This document shows positions 38,405 through 50,446 of a DNA stretch of 64,000 nt, in pieces (the first letter of the stretch is position 1; every line of letters starts with the position of its first letter). A program made the position numbers and the translations under genes. The notes under the pieces are model-generated. The model was not told the DNA's origin. It worked only from the letters and a program-made list of their open reading frames with translations, and made no database searches. The stretch comes from Muricea muricata (Eukaryota > Cnidaria > Anthozoa > Malacalcyonacea > Plexauridae): assembly GCA_963855995.1 (NCBI GenBank), contig OY979730.1, positions 3,348,501-3,412,500 of the forward strand, written 5' to 3'.

Positions 38405-39085
38405 AATATTTAACAAATATAAAACATTTTCCGTGTTGATATGCAGTTATATCAACACGAGTGGAATTGGGAAAACGAGAAATTGTATGGAAACACGACG
38501 CCCCAAGGGTGGAGTGTTTTCATACAATTTCGAGTTTTCCCGACTTCCACGAGTGTTGATATAACTGCATATCAATACGGAAAAAATGTTTTATATTTGT
38601 TTTATAATATAGCAATGTCAAAAGCCCGAAGAATACGAAAAATTTCCGTGTTTACAAGTGGCGGGAAATTTTCCGTGTTTACATTGAGTTATGTAAACAC
38701 GGCTCTTAGCCAATCAGCATTCAGGATTCACAAATGCTTTATTATAATTAACAAATATAAAACATTTTCCGTGTTGATATACAGTTATATCAACACGAGT
38801 GGAATTGGGAAAACGAGAAATTGTATGAAAACACGACGCCCAAAGGGCGGAGTGTTTTCATACAATTTCGAATTTTCTCGACTTCCACGGGTGTTGTTGA
38901 TATAACTGTATATCAACACGGAAAAAATGTTTTATATTTGTTTTATAATATAGCAATGTCAAAAGCCCGAAAAATACGAGAAATTTCCGTGTTTACAAAT
39001 GGCGGGAAATTTTCCGTGTTTACATTGAGTTTGTAAACGCGGCTCTTAACCAATCAGCGTTCAGGATTCACAGTGCTATATTATA
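38405..39085. repeat. Two tandem foldback composites
   Basis: Two nearly identical units of about 340 bp in direct tandem (about 38405-38745 and 38746-39085). Each has a hairpin ccgtgttgatat...atatcaacacgg and the repeated tttccgtgtttaca motif. Same family as 23480-23800. The open frames across them are compositional. Confidence 0.85.
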
Positions 39086-40240
39086 ATTAATATTAGAGCA
39101 ATTAAATGTTGAGAACTTACTCCTAAAAAATATTTTCAAAACTTTTATTAGAATGTCAATTCATATTTCTTTCGTTCTTTAACACATGATAATAGTTGTA
39201 ATTAGAGAATAAAATTGATAACCCTGGACTTAACCCATTTTTAAGGATAGAACGACAGAATAATGACAAAATGCTTCAACTAAGTAGTCTAAAGTGATTT
39301 TTGTGAAACGTCCATTCCTGCATATTATTTTGTTTTTGTAGAAATATCCAAATGTGAGGCCAAATCTCCAGACGTTAAGTATTTTATTTTTAAGAATATT
39401 GCCAACGTTAGCCATTATATTTTTATCTGACTCGAAAATTGATTGCCAAACTTCTTGAGCAAATTCTAACAACACTGGGGAGCATTTCTTAATTGTCAAC
39501 TCGATAACGTTCAAGTGGTTCAACTATGAAGATGAAAAACGTATGCTATATGCTGAAGACCCCTTGTTCAACAATCATCGGGTGCCTGAAGCTTTGGCAG
39601 TGAAAGTGAGACTAAGTCACCTTAACTTCAATTTTCGAATTCATACCACAAATGTTTCGTTGTTGCATGCTTATGAACATTAGTTTTCTTTGCTTGTCTT
39701 GCAAACAGTTTTCTAAACAAGTAATTGTTTATTTTTTCAAAGGATGCGGAGTAAAAGGTGAATACACCAACCTCCAACCAATGACAGAACAAGATGGGGA
39801 AGAATTGATATCGACCTGAGAAGTAAATCACTAGCCATGTCAATCAGATGTCAAGGCGCAATTATCATAATAACAATGTACGGTTTGTCTGTTGCGTCAT
39901 TTAAAATCAAATTTTCGTTTAGCTTCTAATGTTTTAAACTTTTGTGTATCGTGATACTAATTTCTCCTTATTTTATGATGGTTGACTGGATATGAGTGAG
40001 CGTGTTACCTACTGAACAGACGTGCGATGTTCTATGAAGACAGGGTGCAAACCAGATGAAAGCATAAACAGTATGATAAAACGAGACGAACCGAAGCAAC
40101 GATAGAGTGAAGGTAAGTTTGTTGATTTTGTTTTGTAGTCTCCATTTTCTTTGTCAGTTCAGCTTTTGTTTCAACGCCGGTAATTGCAGTCAAAAGCACA
40201 GAAAAACATGAGTGGTACATTATATTTTCTACTATGTTTT

Positions 40241-42749
40241 GTTATGTTACAACAGTGTTTTGTTATGTGTCACACATGTAACCTATTAAGTTAAAAGGCC
40301 CTGGAGGGTACCTAATTAGAGTGGACCTAATTAGGTTTCCAGGTTCAATTCCTGGAGCCAAACAGATGTGCACTAACTGGAGGACACCAACTATACTTTG
40401 TATAGTTAGTAAAAGTAAGTATACTAAATATAAACTAGTACCCTATATACTTACAGTTATAATTCCACTTACTGCCCCGCCAACCTTACCTTTTGATAGT
40501 ATTTTACAAACTTAAAGTTCACACTGTTGTTTATAGATTATGGTTAGCATTACGGTTACCGTTAGGTAACTCTGTATGACATGCGCTTTGTAACTCTACT
40601 GTACTATAGTTTGTACACCAGAGTTACCTTAGTTACTAACAAGACGCCTGCTAAGGCGTTCACTCCGCCTGCCAAACGAAAATGGGCACAAGGCCAGGCA
40701 GGGCTGTAACTAGAGAGTTCATTGGGGGTGGGGTACATTCACTTATTTCTGTTCTGTCCAACTAATTCCTTTTTAAATCAATTATTATTACGGTACCTTC
40801 CAAGGCATTTTAAGACATTGCTAGCACATCTTATGCAATCACTAAGATAACCAAAAATCAATGTCTGAGTGACCTGCCAGGCACTCTGTCCAGAGTCCTA
40901 GTAGGATTGCATTTTTAAGAATTTAATTTAGATTAAAGACTTTAATAGTACATATGTTAAACAAGATTCTTTTGCCATAATGCCACCAACAAATAGCTGT
41001 TTTATTTTGCAAGTAAAGAAAATTTTACTAAAAGTGTATACAATACATCAGTCTATTAAATCCATCAATTTATTAAATCTATTCTGTAGCACACTGCCTG
41101 AAGTCTCCCCGATATAATTTGTTGGGAAAATGTTGGCTAGCCTTTTGATATATTGACCAGCTTTGAATTAGATATTTGATGTGTTGATAAGGTGTCAGGT
41201 AAATATTTGGCATGTTTATAAAATGTTGGTAAGGATTTTGACTAGTTGACAAGTTTTCGAGCAGACTTTTGACATGTTGATAAGATCTGAGTTAGTCTTT
41301 TGATATGTGGACAAGCTTTGAAATGGACTTTTGACATGTTGATATGCTCCTAGTTAGATTTTTGGCATGTTGACAAGATGTCGGTTAGGTTTTTGGCTTG
41401 TTGACAAGATGTCAGTTAGGCTTTTGGCTTGTTGAAAAGATGTTGGTTAGGCTTTTGGCTTGTTGACAAGATGCCGGTGAGGCTTTTGGCTTGTTGACAA
41501 GATGTCGGTAAGGCTTTTCACTTGTTGAAAAGATATCAGTTAGGCTTTTGGCTTGTTGACAAGATGTCGGTTAGACTTTGACCTGTACATGCCCACAAGT
41601 TGTCAGTTAGACTTTCGACATGCTGACGAAGTATTTACTTCCAGAAAGCTTCAGGTGTCAGTTAAAACATTGGTATATAGGCAGGGTGTCTGATAAAGTT
41701 TTGGCAAATTAAGAAAGTGCCAGTTGAAATTTTACTAAATTTAAGTTAAATTTTGTTCTTTTTTTTATTTTGCATTTTTGAGTTTTTTTCTTGCTATTTT
41801 AATAATTATAGCAACAATCTTTACAGTAATCGACTTAAATGTATTTCTGTGATCTGTATTTTCTGTGATATCCAATTTGAAATCCTTTCTCTGAGTCAAC
41901 TATTCAACGTGACGTTCTAACAAAACAAGTATTAAAATCGCTCATAAAAACAACAAAAATTAAAAATTAGACTAAGCTATTAAGTCTGAAGTCTCCACGA
42001 TATAATTTGTTGGGAACTTTAGACTAACATATGTATTTCTGGAATTGGAATGTAAAATGTCTCTTACCTTTTATTTGCCGTTTTAAAACATTTCTGGAGC
42101 AATTTTTTGATAAAGAACCTTCCTGTCCCTTTTTGTTGACTATTACATGTTAAAAATTGTGTTTTGTATGTAGATATTTCAGTAGAATTTGCGTTTGATT
42201 CTTGTGTAGAAATTTCTAAATTTCCTTAAAAGTAGGAATACAACAGAAAATGACGGAAGCACGCTCTCATCGCTCCTCGGTAAAGTTTCGCGGTGGAATT
42301 TGTCGTTTTAAAACATTTTACATGAGAATTTTTGCACGTAAAACCTTCTTGCGGTTTAGATGTTCTAGCATACATGTTAAAATGCGTGTTTTGTTGACAT
42401 ATTCCGCTGGAAATTGAGTTTAAACGACGTGTTTAGGTCGGCTCACGCGGCTTGTGCCCAGCGGTATCACCCATTAGCGGCGGCACCGACTTCTGACACC
42501 GAAAAAAAAAAACAGAAACCGGGCGAATTTAAAACTCCGCCTCGCCTACGGCAGGCGGAGTAAAAAGGCAATTTAATTTTAATTTTGTGAATTTCGATTA
42601 CAAAACATGCCTTGGACTGTCGACCAATTGATTTCGTCAGGCGATTACAGACTTGTGAGAGGAGGGGGGTAGCCTAATTACTAAAATGTAGTGAAAAAAG
42701 GACTTTCCATCTAATGGTGGGAGCAGGTTGGCGGGAACACTGGAGAATA
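40241..42749. other. Non-coding stretch with minisatellite
   Basis: No gene seen. It holds a tRNA-B-box-like fragment (aggttcaattcctgg, near 40338), the minisatellite at 41135-41620, and a direct repeat of ctccccgatataatttgttggg (41105) as ctccacgatataatttgttggg (41993). A second pair of diverged direct repeats lies near 42076-42170 and 42299-42416. GC-rich fragments near 40646 and 42530 (ccgcctgcc / ggcaggcgg) may be ends of an old inverted-repeat element. Confidence 0.5.
41135..41620. repeat. Minisatellite, about 31-32-bp unit
   Basis: At least ten units of the type ggcttgttgacaagatgtcg followed by gttaggctttt. Units in the middle are the most uniform and those at both edges are diverged, which suits replication slippage or unequal exchange acting in the centre. 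Confidence 0.9.
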
Positions 42750-43181
42750 AAGGTCCTGTCACAATGCAATTTTTCTTGCAACTTGAAATGCAATTCTACT
42801 ATTGGGAGATGTAAAATTGGAAAATGCAAGTTTCCATCACAGTTTGCTGGGGTTTTTTAACGTACCAAACATTTGTCACAAATTTACTTAAGAGTAGATT
42901 TTCCCTGTAGCAAAAAAGATGGCAAATGTCGATTTTACCAGAGTGCATGGTAGTCTGAAATTGTTTAAAAAGGCAAATTAACGTCTTTTAAAGAACAGAC
43001 AGAAGACAATAGGTTATTTTCACACTTGTGTTAAAATTTCAATCCAGTAGCTTTGTTTCTTGTCATCTTTTCCCACGTATTCTTTCTTGATACCTGCAAT
43101 GCATTCTGGTAAAATCGACATGTCGCCATCTTTTTTGCTACGGTGAATGCAAGGAAAAGTGCACCGTGTGACAGGGCCTTA
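42750..43181. mobile_element. MITE, 'aaggtcctgtcacaatgca' ends
   Basis: Inverted ends AAGGTCCTGTCACAATGCAA and the mirrored TGCACCGTGTGACAGGGCCTT. A second MITE (42907-43141) is nested inside. A further right-end copy follows directly at about 43199-43260, giving a tandem of the terminal segment. Confidence 0.75.
42907..43141. mobile_element. MITE, 'GTAGCAAAAAAGATGGC' family (nested)
   Basis: Ends GTAGCAAAAAAGATGGC and GCCATCTTTTTTGCTAC are perfect inverted repeats, and the interior includes gtcgattttaccag and ctggtaaaatcgac. Other copies are at 48597-48826 and, in the right palindrome arm, about 63467-63696. Confidence 0.88.
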
Positions 43182-46100
43182 AGGGTAAGAGGTGGATAGA
43201 GAAGGAGACGGAGCAGTTACAAGTGCAAGAAAAATTGCACCGTGTGACTGGGCCTTGAGGGTGGGAGGTGGATAGGAGGAGACGGAGCAGGATGTGGGAG
43301 TCGTGCAAGGTCGGGATGTTAAAAAAGAACAAGGAATGTTATGTTTTTAATGCCTTTTAGACTTTTCTTGAGGCAATTAAAATTCAAACTGTCAAATCCA
43401 AACACTGTACAGAATGGCCGACTTTACGTGGTCTTTAGTTTTTACACAACCACTTGCATTGTTATCTTTTGCAGTTTGTTTACCATTTCAGTTATCTATC
43501 TTCAATAGAATTCTTTGAAATTTGTTTGTAGATCGACAAAATGCTTAACCTCCTCTCAACAACTGGCAGATTATGAAAAATGAAATTGTTAAAGGTATTG
43601 GAATATTGCATGTACAATATTGAATATGGGACAATTTGGGACGGTATAATTTTGGACATGACGGTTTCATTCTCACCTAATTTGACGATTATTTTGTGGG
43701 TACACATACCGTGGAATCTCATGTGCTCCAGAAGCATTTTAATCTTAGAAAAAGTCAAATAATGATGAACTGTGTTTTAAAAGAAAGTTAGAATCCTATT
43801 TGGTTCAAATCAATTGAATTATGGCCCAAGAGTTCATGAAAACACATACAAAAGGCTTTCTTAAAAAACTGAAATATCAAATCTAGCAATTTTATATGTT
43901 ATGCCTCTAAACAACACAATTCTGTTTCTAAAAATTGGTACCCTACTAGACCTATATGCATGATTATACTAATTTGGACATATTTATTTTTACCCATTAA
44001 AATATAAATTTGTGTTTAATCATTCGTGTTTGTCATTATTTGACTTTGTAATGTTGGTTAAACATAAGGAGATTGAGGTGACTTTGCCAGAAACAAAAAC
44101 ATCCATTATTATACTAAAATTTCAATATATGTAGCAATTAAAACTAACCACAGGAAATATATTTCTACTTTTTAATTGAAATGTTTCTGTTATATGCACT
44201 ATATCATATTTTTGATAAAAAATTACAACACCTATGTTATTTCCTGGTTTACTATCTCAATCATCTTTTGTTTAAGCTGGCTTTGAGTGTTCATTTGAAA
44301 GTTTGGAAAGTTCATTTGAAAATCACAATAGTTCTCAATGTTATATTGGACCCTTTAAAGTTAAAAAAATACTTTGTAATATTTTATACTACTGGTAATT
44401 TATCTTAGATACAGACTTTGTGATTTTGTACTAGAATGTTGACTTTCAAACTTTAAGATGAACTACTTATTAAGGACAAAATAAGCTAGCATATTGTCTT
44501 TTGTTTACAAAGTGGAACTTGTTTGGAATTGAGATGAACTGATGCAGTTGTTCTTTAACTTTATCAATTAATTACATATCTTAAATGAAAAAGAAAACCA
44601 CAACTTGCCAAATAAATTCTGTGGGCTCTTTTTATTAGCAAAGAAAAGATGTGGCAGATGTAAGAATTTAAGAGTAAAAAAGTTTCCTTGGACTAAAAAA
44701 ATTGACAGTATGCCAGATTTTCTAGATAAACAAGCAGTACAGATGTTGGCCAATAATAAGTATAAGTAACTACAATTTTTAATTTTAAAAGTTTTCTATT
44801 GATGCCTGGATACAGTAAATACTTTACCAGAGTTCTTCGTATTACATCGACTTGAAAAAGTTTTAAGTCACATGAAGCTTTTAGTTGATACTATGCAATT
44901 TCAAATTTTACAGACTTCTTAATTAACATGCCAAATTTACCTTGTTGAACATAAGGTCTTTCCTGAGAAAAAGTAAAACTGTCTGGCATTATATGGAGTA
45001 GAATAATTTAAATTAGTTTGAGACTTTGATTTGATAACAATTTTGATTTGTACTATTTACAATACAAGTGACCGGGTTGTATCGGATATACAAACCCAAG
45101 CTGAAGGCGAGATATCTGACATACACAGATGCGAATGTTGTAAATGGCTTGTGGAACTCGTCAATTTTATACATCAGATCTATAGCAAAGTGATTTTGAA
45201 AATACCGATTCTGTAAGATGAGAAAATTATTTCTTTTGTGTTTCCTGTATGATTTATTACTTTATAAGTTTCTTAATTAAAATTACAACATATTGCCTAC
45301 TGGAACTTTTTATATTGTTTGGTTGTGGTGAATTTGTATTTTGGCAATTGAAATATTTCTGAATTTGTATGTGCATTTCCTTTGCTTCAGTTCAAGTTTA
45401 CATTTCAAATATTCCACTTTGTAATACTTGCGTGGTAATAATAATATAAGAAAACAGGTTTACATGGCTCTTGAATATAGTCTTTTCAACAAGTAAGTAA
45501 AGATGAATTTATACTTCAAAGAGATATGTTCCTAACCTGACAATGGTACCTTCCAAAAAGACTAAATTTAAATTGATTCTTCGAATAAATTTTTTACTTT
45601 TCAATCCAAGATCAATCTAAGTTATGTATTTCTACTTTTATTTTGGTCTCTTTAACACTGAAACTATCAATTGTATATAAAGCAACTTCACTATCGAGTG
45701 ACTTCATTAGTTGCTGGGCAAAGCCAAAGCATTGATTTTTCGGCTGTTTTCAATGAAAAATAGAATTTTGCCCAAAGTTATCTCAAATAAATTATCACAA
45801 TTTGAACAAAAAGCTTCTGTTCTTGTGCCCACCAGAAAAATGAGATGTCTGAGACTTTCTTTGTATTTTTTTGCGAAAAATAGATCGCATGCACTGTTAT
45901 GCAAAGAAAAGTGTAAGAGATTGGTTTCTGAAAAATGTCGTGTTACACACAATATTCTAAAAATGCTTGGGTTTTATTCTATGTATTTTTGAATTTTTTG
46001 TTAAAGAAAATAAAGGTAGCAATGTTTAGTGCATTTCACATTGTCAGGTTAGAAACGCAATAAGAAAAATGTGGCTCCGAACATTACAGCTTGGTCAATT

Positions 46101-46903
46101 TGGAATTTATAAAAAAATCGTTTCTTCGTTGTTTTTCGACGTTTTGAAGGGTTGTTTCGAGTACAAAAAAGTATTTTTAGGAAGAATTATGTGCCCACGT
46201 TACATGTCTCAAAGCCATCAAAATTCGTTGGTAATTCGTGCATGTATTTTTTCTGACTTATAAAAGCACAATTGATTAAAAATGATATTTTTCTTTTGAC
46301 AAAAATACCTTTCTTCTGTGAGGCTGGCTGTATTTGAAAAAGCGTTGGTCAACGCTCCGCCAAAACTCGTGGGTTTTCTCCGGGTACTCCGGTTCTTCCC
46401 ACTGGGAGAGTTGACAGGGTAGTTACATATGGTTATAAAAATGTGACTAACTTTTGAAAACCTTTCTACTTAGACTTGCTAAGCCTTCTCGTCATCTCTA
46501 TCAGTTGCATGTTTTGAGCCACATGTTTTTCTTTGTAATTGTGAAACAACTCGTTATATGCTGGGTAAACCTTTGCAAAACTCTCAAAATTTATCACTTC
46601 AAGTTGTTTCATTGTTATAATATATTTTGAAGTATAAACATTTACTTACGTTGAAAAGACCCAAGTTTTTTAGGACTTTGTTCATTCACTTGTGTTATTG
46701 TTCTCTCTGCCATGTTCTGTTTTCTGTTGTTATTTTAATAAGTACAATGTGTGGTAGTTAATCTCTTTTTATTGTTATTCAAATTGTATGTAATCTTTAC
46801 AAATTTTTTTAATAAATTGTTTACAAAATTTACTTGTGACCCCTTTTTAATTAAAAATTCAATTCCCATGGGAATTGAGAAATTGAATAAAAAAAATCCC
46901 CCT

Positions 46904-47018
46904 ACCCCGGCCAGCTCCCCAAGTGCCACTTCCACCTAAGTAGAAGTACTTATACATGTAGTACAAGTACTTCTACTTATTCACGGTGGAAGTAGCACTC
47001 GGAGAACTGGCCGGGGTA
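46904..47018. mobile_element. Small hairpin MITE
   Basis: Ends ccccggccagctcccc and the mirrored ctcggagaactggccgggg. The interior mirrors cacttccacc with ggtggaagta and holds two copies of agtacttctact-like words. A related, less complete form is at about 37862-37955. Confidence 0.65.
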
Positions 47019-47851
47019 GCCGGCAAAGAGAAGACCAACTTTGCAAGTGCTAATACAATTGCTAAGTTGATCTTCCCTAGAGAGCAGCCGCGCGTACCTA
47101 ACAAATTAAAACAACAAACGTTAATGACTTAAGTACTTAGCATGCAAATTTGATTCCCAAAGCCAAAATGTCAAGTGCCCCCCGCTGATCCTACCAACTG
47201 CCTACTTGCCTCAGTTCTAAGCTGTCTTCCTCAGTTCTAAGCTCCTGCATTCCATTCGTTACCTTCACTTTCCTCACCATCGCACAGTCACTCACAGCTG
47301 ATAAACCCGCATGCACCACCACCACCCCGACTGCCACCCAATTTCGAAAATTAAGAGTTAAAATTTCGGTAAAGTATGCATTTTAAATGCAATTTATTTG
47401 GATATTTTAGATCAAACGTAAACAGAAAAAGCTCGTACATAAAAACAGGTGAGAATTCTATTTAAAATTTGCTTGCAAAATATAAAACTTAATTCGCATT
47501 TTTCTTAGTTAATAGTATAGATCAATTTAGTTGATGTTGAAACCTACTCTTAACTGTTTTGTTAGAAGTGACGACAGATTTTGGTTTTTAAGCATACTTT
47601 CAAAAATTTTAATTCCTTTAATAAACCTAACCCCATGCAACTTACACACGGCGCACACCCTCGCAGTCCATACATTTAGCTAATAAATTACGTTATAAAC
47701 AAAAAAGCAAAATAAAAAGATAAATTACGTTATCTCTAGCTACTTAAACCCACTTAGACTGAGTTTTTGATTGAATTTTCAAACGTAAAACCTTAGCTGA
47801 ATGGGCATGGGCTTTTCGTTGTGTTAACTGTTCCGGAGTAAATATAAACCT

Positions 47852-48093
47852 GGGGCCGGTTGTATCAAAGGCGTTTAGCTTAAACGGTGGATAAGTGAAA
47901 TTTAAAAATCAGTTTTACACCTAGTACGGAACCGAAATTATGAGTTGAAATAGAATAAATATTTAGTTTTATATATAATTGTTCTTCTCAGGTCAAATAA
48001 CTTCAGCTGGTTTGTTTATACAACATGGAAACGTGTTTCATATTTTTGACTTATCCACCGTTTAAGCTAAACGCCTTTGATACAACCGGCCCC
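47852..48093. mobile_element. GGGGCCGGTTGTATC-type MITE
   Basis: Inverted ends of about 45 bp: GGGGCCGGTTGTATCAAAGG on the left, exactly mirrored on the right, continuing through gtttagcttaaacggtggat. Same termini as 17164-17312. Length 242 bp, no ORF. Confidence 0.88.
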
Positions 48094-48596
48094 TGATACT
48101 TACCAAAGTCCAAGGCTGGGTCAAATAAGCATGAGAATTAGGCAAAAATAAAAAGCAATTGAAACTCAACAGATTCACTAAAGTTGTTTTTTTTTTTTGG
48201 CAACTTATATCCTTAAGTGTAGATGACATGCAATTTTTAATGCCGTAATTCTCACACTTATTTAACCGAAACGCCTTCATTTGCATGGTACCTCGCAGCT
48301 GCTCTCAAACCACCTTCGTAATTTGCTTTAGTGTACACAAACAATGACTTCATTGTTCCTGCTTACCAAAACAAATCTGAAAGCACCAAGATACTTATCA
48401 TATTAATAATCAAAGAGGATTCGCATTATGCAGTAATTACCATAAACAGACGCATCACCATTGAAACAAAGCATGCCGTATTCCCATGGGAATTTAAAAT
48501 GCACAAAAAAATATAATGATCCTACTGATTTGCATGGATGTATGAACCAAATTAGCTAAGAAACAAAGAAATGATATATTCCCTTGGGAATTTAAT

Positions 48597-48826
48597 GTAG
48601 CAAAAAGATGGCGGGTGTTGATTTTACCAGAATGCCTTGCGGTCTGAAATCGTTTAAAAACTTAAGGTAAATTAACCTCGTTTGAGGAACAGACAGATAG
48701 GTTATTTTGTCACTTGTGTTAAAATTCCGTCCATTAGCTTATCTTAAATATCATTTCACTGGTATTCTTGATTGATACCCGCATTAAATTCTGGTAAAAT
48801 CGACATGCCACCATCTGTTTTGCTAC
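48597..48826. mobile_element. MITE, 'GTAGCAAAAAGATGGC' family
   Basis: Ends GTAGCAAAAAGATGGC and ...GTTTTGCTAC (right arm weaker). Interior resembles 42907-43141. The mirror copy in the right palindrome arm is at about 63467-63696. Confidence 0.8.
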
Positions 48827-49767
48827 GGTGAATTGGAATACAAGTCACATTTTCTCGCTTTTTAACCAGAGAACACATTCTTTAAAGGTAGAACGACGGA
48901 ATTGATCGTTTGCAATCGACGCCATCTTTGTTGACGTTTGAAACACATGGCAACCACAAAGTATCTATTCATTATATCTGATCCTATCGAGCCATACATC
49001 TTTAAAGTATCATTCATAATACGCTAAAACTAACGATGAAATAGTAAATTGACACAAGTACTTCGCTGTAAACAGCTGAAGTAATCTGCAGAGTCAACCA
49101 AGATGGCGCCCAATCACACGAAATGACGTCATGTGCAAACCAAGAATAGTGACCAAATGCATCAACTATAATTTAGTGGCATTATTACGAAACTTATTTT
49201 TGTAAAACGTTCAATCCTACATGTTATTTTGTTTTGTTTTTAGAAATATCCAAATCCAAATGTTAGAGACGAAATTTCCAGGCGTTAAGGTATTGTTTCT
49301 TTAAAAAATATTGTCGACATTTACCATAATTTTACCTGTTTTTTGACTCGAAAATTGACTGCCAAACTCCTAGATATTCTATTTAATTATTTTGTTGAAT
49401 GTATTTGATATCAATGTTATTTCAATCCAATTTTTTTCACTTAATTTGCTGTCTTTTCTTTTTCATTAACGAGAAATATCTATTAAATCCTCTTTGATCC
49501 CTCAATAATAAGTATCTTGTTTTCTACTAACTTGCACATTACCACTACTTTCTATTACAATGTCGTGTCTTCTTATTCTTGTGGATTGTTGTTTTGTGGG
49601 TCTTGCCGTCCAGGATCGTTCATTCTTTTCTCTTCTTGTGCGTTTTTTTCACATCCCATCACCCTTTGCAATAGTAGAAAGAATTAAGTCATGAGATGAT
49701 AGTTACGAATAATTTATAAACTATAACATGATAAGTTTCTTGTACGTTTGCATGGTGAATACAATAC

Positions 49768-49851
49768 ACTTATTAAGCTTTGTGGAAACACCACGTAAAT
49801 TTATTATTGCAATAATAAATTTACGTGGTGTTTCCACAAAGCTTAATAAGT
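49768..49851. repeat. 84-bp perfect palindrome (left arm)
   Basis: The sequence equals its own reverse complement with no spacer, centred at 49809/49810 (ttattattg|caataataa). The arm reads acttattaagctttgtggaa, then acaccacgtaaa, then the centre. Confidence 0.97.
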
Positions 49852-49861
49852 AAACTATAAC

Positions 49862-50012
49862 ATATTAAGCACTTATTGGATGAGGTTTTTGTGATATGCG
49901 AAATGATCAATGTCGAGGTAAGAGTTATCAGCCGAGCCGAAGGCGAGTCAGATAACTCTTACCAAGACATTGATAATTTTGCATATCACAAAAACCGAAT
50001 CCGATAATTGCT
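49862..50012. mobile_element. Foldback with 'gccgaaggcgag' loop
   Basis: Arms such as tttttgtgatatgcgaaatg and ttttgcatatcacaaaaac, and gtaagagttatc with gataactcttac, close on a loop containing gccgagccgaaggcgag. Mirrored in the right arm at about 62281-62431. The same loop word appears near 33897 and 45100. Confidence 0.75.
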
Positions 50013-50233
50013 TTATTATACATTGTAAGTCTTTTTCCTCGAGCAATTGACGAATTTCGCCTTCGGAAGAGCTTAAAAAGCAAGATGCCATAACATGAAA
50101 CAGAAAATATCGAAAAAATGTTGTTGCCATGCCAACCATTGATGCCAACGAATACCGCATACTGTAATAATCTGCACCGTAGGCTCAACATGCAGATAAC
50201 TCAGTTATCTGCTAGCAGATAACTGAGCCATAG

Positions 50234-50446
50234 AATAAGAATACATAGAAGGGCCACTCGCGTCGGAGCCTTTGGAGTTTTTGAAGCCGCGCATGTCGCA
50301 TTACGCACGTTATTAGCATTTTCTCAGCCAGTCAATTGCATTTTCTGGCCAATAGGAATGCTGAACTGGCTGGTGGCAGCCTGTAAACTGCATAAACATA
50401 GTGTGACATGTTGCACTGCTGAGTGGCCCTTCTATGTATTCTTATT
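50234..50446. mobile_element. MITE, 'aataagaatacatagaaggg' ends
   Basis: Perfect inverted ends of about 26 bp, AATAAGAATACATAGAAGGG then CCACTC on the left, mirrored on the right. The interior includes tggccaataggaatgctgaa. Length 213 bp. The mirror copy is at 61847-62059. Confidence 0.92.

Larger units (their letters stand above)
32500..40240 (+). repeat. Old colinear duplication, copy A
   Basis: Diverged blocks recur in the same order further right: 32755-32920 with 43707-43860, 33108-33170 with 44298-44350, 33868-34060 with 45065-45230, 37150-37345 with 46690-46885, 38045-38145 with 47360-47460, and 39236-39470 with about 49150-49380. The block 39640-40220 matches 60270-60795 directly and 51480-52010 in reverse. 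Copy A carries hAT-like and mariner-type insertions that copy B lacks. No conserved reading frame explains the similarity, so the unit may be an old large transposon or repeat. Confidence 0.7.
43480..49400 (+). repeat. Old colinear duplication, copy B
   Basis: Partner of 32500-40240 (block pairs are given there). No conserved gene is visible. Several short open frames occur on both strands, none recognisable. The last part lies inside the left arm of the giant inverted repeat. Confidence 0.65.

Noticed and set aside
39230..39523. 97-codon minus-strand ORF
   Set aside because: It lies in the old duplication; the related sequence near 49150-49380 does not keep the frame.
41135..41620. CRISPR-like array
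   Set aside because: Units are contiguous diverged tandem repeats with no unique spacers, in an animal genome.
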